Positions 13,173-17,009 of a DNA stretch of 17,009 nt are shown piece by piece. Below the pieces are notes generated by a model that was not told the origin of the DNA, did no database searches, and saw only the letters and a program-made list of their open reading frames with translations. The first letter of the stretch is position 1, and each line of letters begins with the position of its first letter. The position numbers and the translations under genes were made by a program. This DNA is from JAJZMF01 sp035702845 (GTDB lineage Bacteria > Actinomycetota > Acidimicrobiia > Acidimicrobiales > Palsa-688). The stretch spans positions 1-17,009 of the forward strand of contig DASSZK010000261.1 in the NCBI GenBank assembly GCA_035702845.1, in the 5' to 3' direction.

Positions 13173-15293
13173 TTACTTGTCGATAGCAGCCCGCTCACGG
13201 CGTACTTTGTCCCACATGTTCTGGGGCATTATGTCGTAATGGTCGTGGCGTGCCCGGAAACGGCCGCGCCCGCCCGTGAGGCTTCGCAGGTCGATTGCGT
13301 AGCGGATGAGCTCGCTAGTGGGCACCAGCGCCTCGATCACCGATTCGCCACCTTGTTCCTGGTGCGTCCCTTGCACACGTCCCCGCCGGCTGTTCAGGTC
13401 GCCGAGCACATCACCTTGGTAGGCGTCGGGCACGGTGACCTCCAAAAGAGAAAGCGGCTCGAGGACGACGGGCGCGGCCTTGGCGAGCGCTTCATGGACA
13501 CCGAGGGCCCCGGCCATTTTGAAAGACATTTCGGAAGAGTCGACGGGGTGGTGTTTGCCATCGAAGCAGGTGACGCGGATATCCACCACGGGCCAGCCGT
13601 AAAGGCCGCCACCACCCAACGCCTCTTCGGCACCCTTTTGTACGGCGGGGATGTACTGGCGGGGGATGACACCGCCGACGATATTGTCCACAAACTCGAA
13701 GCCGCCGCCTCGTGGCATCGGCTCAACCCGGACGGACGCCACGCCGAACTGGCCGTGGCCACCGGTTTGTTTCTTGTACTTGCCTTCTGCCTCGGCGGTC
13801 GCGGTGATGGTTTCCCGGTAGGGGGTGACCATGTCTTCGTGCTCGACGGCCACTGCGAACTTGCGTGAGAGCTTTTCGACACAGATCGCCAGATGCGTGT
13901 CCCCTGTGCCGGAAAGCACGGTCTGATGTGTCTCGTCGTCGCGTCGGACGACGAGCGTGGGGTCCTCTTCTTGGAGCCTGTGCAAGGCGGTCATGAGCTT
14001 GTCCTCGTCGGCCTTGCTCTTGGGTTTGATGGCCACGGAGTACACGGGTTCACCTATTTGCGCGAGCCAGGGCGATGCTTGGGGCCCCGATAGGCGGCTT
14101 TCAACGCTGACCGGCATATTGCGAGGCGTGAGCGTGTCGCCCGTGTTGGTTGCGGCGAGCTTGGCGACAGCACCTATGTCGCCAGCAGTTATCTCTGTCA
14201 GGGGCAGCTGCTCCTTACCCCGCAGAGTGAACAGCGCGTGGAGGCGTTCGTCGGACTTGGACCGCGGGTTGAAAAGCCCGGCGTCGGGCTTGATGGTGCC
14301 GGAAAGCACTTTGAAAAGAGAAATCTTACCTACATAGGGATCTGCCATTGTCTTGAAGATCCGTATGAGGGGTTGGCCGGACGGGTCGCATGGCACGTCG
14401 AGTGATTGTTGGCCATCGCTGCCGGGGGCCAGCACGCGCACGCCGGGCCGCTCAAGAGGCGAGGGAGCCACGTCGCAAATGGCATCAAGGAGCCTGTCGA
14501 TGCCTATCAACCGGGTCGCCGACCCGCATATCACAGGGAAAACCTGCGAGGAAACCACGCCTTTGGCGAGGGTCTTGGACAGCTCCTCAGCAGATATCTC
14601 GTCCCCGTCGAGATATCTGCTCATCAAGTCGTCATCCGCCACGACTATTCCTTCAACCAAGGCGGCCCTCACTTGGTGCTCCATGTCAGCTATCGAACCG
14701 GGGACCGGCCCGGGGGTGGCGCTGCACTTGCCCGGTGTGTAGGAGAAGGCGGTGTCGGTAAGCAAGTCGGCGATGCCATTGAACTCGTGCTCTTGTCCGA
14801 TGGGTAGCTCCAGTGGTGCCACCCCGGCACCGAAGGACTCATGGAGCTGCGAAAGCGCCATGGAGAAATCGGCACGCTCGCGATCGAGCTTGTTGACGAA
14901 CACCAGGCGGGGGACGCCCAGCTCCGCGGCGGCTCGCCAGAGGAGCTCGGTCTGCACCTCGACGCCGTCAACCGCGCTCACCACGAACACCGCAAGGTCC
15001 GCCGCCGCCAGAGCCCTGGTCGCCTCGGGGACGAAGTCGGCATAGCCGGGGCAGTCCAGGATGTTGACTTTGTAGCCACGCCACTCGAGTGCGGCCAGGG
15101 ACATCGATACCGACATTTTGTGCTGGTGCTCTTCAGGTTCGAAGTCACTGGTCGTCGAACCGTCCTCGGTGCGACCCGCCCGGCTTATGGCCCCGCTGCA
15201 TAGCAGCATCGCCTCGGTCAGGGTGGTCTTGCCGGAGCCACCGTGGCCCACCAGGGCCACGTTGCGAACCTGTGCTGGTGGGTACGCCTTCAT
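13173..15293 (-). CDS. fusA2: EF-G paralogue (EF-G-2 / FusA2 type GTPase)
   Basis: A 706-residue translational GTPase with the five-domain EF-G layout. It is not the canonical factor: the P-loop is GHGGSGKTT (16-24) rather than AHIDAGKTT, and G3 is DCPGYADF with Tyr84 where EF-G has the catalytic His. The G2 region reads KMSVSMSLA, with Ser in place of the usual Thr. NKLD is at 134-137 and CGSAT at 256-260. Domain IV shows GKYKKQTGGHGQFG at 504-517 and GGVIPRQY, domain V RRGRVQG. These departures match the EF-G-2 family known from Thermus and mycobacteria, whose role is unsettled. ATG 15293 is preceded by AGAAGG; GTG 15299 would add two residues. It converges on truB with a 34-nt gap and diverges from the pgsA-type gene. 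Confidence 0.88.
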   Translation of the reverse strand: MKAYPPAQVRNVALVGHGGSGKTTLTEAMLLCSGAISRAGRTEDGSTTSDFEPEEHQHKMSVSMSLAALEWRGYKVNILDCPGYADFVPEATRALAAADLAVFVVSAVDGVEVQTELLWRAAAELGVPRLVFVNKLDRERADFSMALSQLHESFGAGVAPLELPIGQEHEFNGIADLLTDTAFSYTPGKCSATPGPVPGSIADMEHQVRAALVEGIVVADDDLMSRYLDGDEISAEELSKTLAKGVVSSQVFPVICGSATRLIGIDRLLDAICDVAPSPLERPGVRVLAPGSDGQQSLDVPCDPSGQPLIRIFKTMADPYVGKISLFKVLSGTIKPDAGLFNPRSKSDERLHALFTLRGKEQLPLTEITAGDIGAVAKLAATNTGDTLTPRNMPVSVESRLSGPQASPWLAQIGEPVYSVAIKPKSKADEDKLMTALHRLQEEDPTLVVRRDDETHQTVLSGTGDTHLAICVEKLSRKFAVAVEHEDMVTPYRETITATAEAEGKYKKQTGGHGQFGVASVRVEPMPRGGGFEFVDNIVGGVIPRQYIPAVQKGAEEALGGGGLYGWPVVDIRVTCFDGKHHPVDSSEMSFKMAGALGVHEALAKAAPVVLEPLSLLEVTVPDAYQGDVLGDLNSRRGRVQGTHQEQGGESVIEALVPTSELIRYAIDLRSLTGGRGRFRARHDHYDIMPQNMWDKVRRERAAIDK

Positions 15294-15298
15294 GCACA

Positions 15299-15304
15299 CC
15301 TTCT
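15299..15304 (-). promoter_or_regulatory. Ribosome binding site of the EF-G-2 gene
   Basis: On the minus strand, AGAAGG lies 5 nt upstream of ATG 15293, which selects that codon over GTG 15299, which overlaps the site. Confidence 0.6.
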
Positions 15305-15412
15305 TTCGCCAGCGGGTTTCCCCGTTCCCCTTCCGGGCCTTCCCAGGCCGGACTCGGACAGGCTACCCCTCGGCGGGGCGCCGCAACAGGGTCTTCAGCC
15401 CTCGCGTAAGGG

Positions 15413-15426
15413 CAGGTGGTAACCTG
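15413..15426. promoter_or_regulatory. Inverted repeat / possible -10 in the divergent EF-G-2 to pgsA gap
   Basis: CAGGT (15413-15417) and ACCTG (15422-15426) form a 5-bp inverted repeat around GGTA. It includes TAACCT (15420-15425), a TAnnnT-type -10 candidate for the plus-strand gene, 58 nt before TTG 15484. No -35 is recognisable. The 190-nt divergent gap should hold promoters for both genes; I see no stronger candidate. Confidence 0.3.
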
Positions 15427-15471
15427 TGCAAGGCTCCCAGTAGCCGACTGCTTTGCATTTAGTCTCCCGAC

Positions 15472-15476
15472 AGGAG
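15472..15476 (+). promoter_or_regulatory. Ribosome binding site supporting TTG 15484
   Basis: AGGAG ends 7 nt before TTG 15484, an ideal spacing, and supports this uncommon start codon for the phosphatidyltransferase gene. Confidence 0.7.
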
Positions 15477-15483
15477 CTGTAAT

Positions 15484-16323
15484 TTGTTCGACGCACGCTT
15501 CCGGACCGTGGTGGACCGGGCAGTAAGCCCGGTTGGGCGGGCCCTGCAGCGCACAGGCTTGTCGCCGGACCACCTCACGGCGCTCGGCGTCGTCCTGTCT
15601 GTCCCCGCAGCTGTGCTGATAGCTGCCGGCCACCTCCTAGCAGGGATGCTGGTGTACATCGGGTCGGCACTGCCTGACCTCTTCGACGGCAGCCTCGCCA
15701 AGGCAAGCGGTAGGGCTAGCCGGAGGGGAGCCTTCTTCGACTCGGTCGGTGACCGGGTGAGCGACAGCGTGGTCCTCGTGGGGATGGCCTGGTACGCCCA
15801 GGACCGTTTCGGCGCCCATTCAGCGCTCGTGCCCATGGCCGTCCTGGCCGTCTCCCAGTTGGTTTCCTATATACGCGCCAAGGCTGACGCTCTGGCGATC
15901 AACGCCAAGGGCGGGATCATGGAGCGCGGCGAGAGGGTCGTGGTGCTATGTGCCGCCCTCCAGTTCCCGTCGCTGATGCTGTGGCTTCTTTGGCTGGTCT
16001 TCGCTCTGTCCCTGGTCACGGCGGCCCAGCGGTTCGCCAAGGTTTGGTCCTTGGCCGGCAAACCACCTGCACCCAGACCCGTGGAGCCCACAGCCGTAGC
16101 GCTTCGCTGGCGGGCGTGGCGCGAGGAGCGGCGCCGGATCTGGCGGGAGGAGCGTGCGCAGTCTCTGCACCATGGTGGGGGTGAGCGTGGGTCTCGCCCG
16201 GTGGCGGGTACGGGCTTCTTCGCCGGTACGAGGGGCCCTCGCAAAGGGGGCCCGACAGTGCCCCGCTGGCGTGAACGGCGCACCTCTAGGAGCCGCCGTT
16301 CTCACGGCACCAGCCCGGATTGA
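15484..16323 (+). CDS. pgsA: CDP-alcohol phosphatidyltransferase, probable phosphatidylinositol-phosphate synthase
   Basis: This membrane enzyme transfers the phosphatidyl group from CDP-diacylglycerol to an alcohol. The catalytic motif is complete: D65-x2-D68-G69-x2-A72 ... G82-x3-D86-x3-D90, with Lys73 where Arg is usual. About six hydrophobic segments cover residues 30-185. The SQLVSYIRAKADAL and GGIMERGERVVVL segments resemble mycobacterial PgsA1, and the next gene resembles the mannoside acyltransferase that follows pgsA1 in mycobacteria. Inositol 1-phosphate is therefore the likely acceptor, but the sequence alone does not exclude glycerol phosphate. After residue ~195 comes an Arg-rich ~80-residue tail (WREERRRIWREER and onward), cytoplasmic in character and longer than the usual protein. 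TTG 15484 is supported by AGGAG. Confidence 0.87.
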   Translation: MFDARFRTVVDRAVSPVGRALQRTGLSPDHLTALGVVLSVPAAVLIAAGHLLAGMLVYIGSALPDLFDGSLAKASGRASRRGAFFDSVGDRVSDSVVLVGMAWYAQDRFGAHSALVPMAVLAVSQLVSYIRAKADALAINAKGGIMERGERVVVLCAALQFPSLMLWLLWLVFALSLVTAAQRFAKVWSLAGKPPAPRPVEPTAVALRWRAWREERRRIWREERAQSLHHGGGERGSRPVAGTGFFAGTRGPRKGGPTVPRWRERRTSRSRRSHGTSPD

Positions 16324-16330
16324 TGCCTGC

Positions 16331-16397
16331 GGCACCGGACTGACCGGGGCCGGGGAGGGTCCTGAGTAGCCGGGGAACCCACTCCCGTAACGGTGCC
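16331..16397. repeat. Long-range inverted repeat in the pgsA-acyltransferase gap
   Basis: GGCACCG (16331-16337) and CGGTGCC (16391-16397) are perfect reverse complements 53 nt apart. They sit in the 115-nt gap between the two lipid genes. No T-run follows, so a terminator is unlikely; otherwise this gap holds only the ribosome-binding-like GGAAGGTGA near 16413. Confidence 0.3.
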
Positions 16398-16438
16398 AGC
16401 TGGCCTGCACGCGGAAGGTGACGTATGGTTTGCTCACC

Positions 16439-17009
16439 GTGACCAGACAGCTGGCCTTGTTCCGCAGCGGTGAAAGATTGGTGCGGTGGCTGCCCCCGCC
16501 AGCCGCGGCAAGCCTTGCGCTGGTCCTGGGTACCGCGACCGGGTGGTCGCCTGGCCGGCGTGATCAGCGCCAGTTGGTCGCCTCTCACATGTCCCGGGTC
16601 TTCGGCCGTCAACTGAATGGGCCGGAGGCCAAGGCCGTAGTCGGCAGGGTGTACGCCAACTACGCCCGCTACTGGGCAGAGGCTCTGCGCCTACCCTGGG
16701 TGCCCGAGAGCCAGGTGATGGCTGGTGTCACGGTAGAGGGACTTTCCAACCTGGACGGCGCACTGGCAGCCGGCAGGGGTGTCGTCGTGGCCGCTCCGCA
16801 CCTTGGCGGGTGGGAGTGGGGGGCTCGTTACCTTGTGGCGCGGGGAGCGGAGGTTACGGTGGCGGTGGAGGAGCTGGAGCCCAAGGACGTTTACGAGTGG
16901 TTCGTCGCTTACCGCCGCAGCTTGGGTGTCAACGTCGTGCCCGTGGGGGCCAGCGCCGGACCAGCTATCCTGCGCGCCCTGGAGCACAACCACGTCGTAT
17001 GCCTGCTCT
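16439..17009 (+). CDS. patA: Phosphatidylinositol mannoside acyltransferase-like protein (LPLAT family), 3' truncated by window
   Basis: The frame is open to the window end and gives 190 residues of a lysophospholipid acyltransferase-family protein. The catalytic HxxxxE/D motif is APHLGGWEWG with H121 and E126. The upstream YANYARYWAEALRLPWV and the following EELEPKDVYEWF, YRRSLGVNVVPVG and NHVVCLL segments resemble mycobacterial PatA, which acylates mannose on phosphatidylinositol mannosides at the inner membrane face. Its place directly after the PgsA-type gene matches the mycobacterial order. The start is doubtful: GTG 16439, TTG 16430 and GTG 16418 are in frame, and the good ribosome binding site (GGAAGGTGA) points instead to out-of-frame ATG 16425. 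The C-terminal third is outside the window. Confidence 0.85.
   Translation, partial: MTRQLALFRSGERLVRWLPPPAAASLALVLGTATGWSPGRRDQRQLVASHMSRVFGRQLNGPEAKAVVGRVYANYARYWAEALRLPWVPESQVMAGVTVEGLSNLDGALAAGRGVVVAAPHLGGWEWGARYLVARGAEVTVAVEELEPKDVYEWFVAYRRSLGVNVVPVGASAGPAILRALEHNHVVCLL

Noticed and set aside
15042..15044. Tyr in place of the catalytic His in the G3 motif of the EF-G-like protein, considered as an inactivating mutation
   Set aside because: The EF-G-2 family, including the Thermus protein, normally has Tyr at this site, so it is a family trait.

Overview
The window is a 17 kb piece of a high-GC actinobacterial chromosome. The proteins look most like those of the Acidimicrobiia: RseP carries an RIIGM...EEVEPEDEPRAYR block, and IF2 has a very long Pro/Gly/Ala linker. 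This assignment rests on remembered family resemblance, not a search. Almost all genes read left to right, with GTG and TTG starts common. The exception is an EF-G-like gene on the minus strand.

Layout. (1) Positions 1-5044 hold cdsA (CDP-diacylglycerol synthesis), dxr (second step of the MEP isoprenoid pathway), rseP (site-2 intramembrane protease) and ispG (late MEP step, 4Fe-4S enzyme), followed by a Nudix hydrolase to 5633. (2) Positions 5634-5812 are the most interesting non-coding stretch: a TATACT promoter-like hexamer, an exact 18-bp tandem duplication, and a strong stem-loop plus T-tract just upstream of rimP. This looks like a leader attenuator. (3) Positions 5813-13138 are the translation/transcription operon rimP-nusA-ylxR-infB-ylxP(DUF503)-rbfA-truB, with overlapping or nearly abutting genes. 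(4) Positions 13173-15293 (minus) encode an EF-G paralogue of the EF-G-2 type, convergent with truB. (5) From 15484 to the window end are a CDP-alcohol phosphatidyltransferase, best read as phosphatidylinositol-phosphate synthase, and the first 190 codons of a phosphatidylinositol-mannoside acyltransferase-like protein that runs off the window.

How they fit together. CdsA makes CDP-diacylglycerol, which the PgsA-type enzyme at 15484 would join to inositol phosphate. The neighbouring acyltransferase would act on the mannosylated product, so both ends of the window concern phospholipid synthesis. Dxr and IspG feed isoprenoid precursor supply. The central operon combines ribosome maturation (RimP, RbfA), tRNA modification (TruB), initiation (IF2), RNase P modulation (YlxR) and transcription elongation/termination (NusA).

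No mobile element, CRISPR array, tRNA, rRNA or defence-type gene was seen. The content is core genome. The best candidate for something undescribed is the rimP-nusA leader: a promoter whose predicted start falls on a GTG opening a Cys-rich 31-codon mini-ORF that reads straight through an intrinsic terminator.
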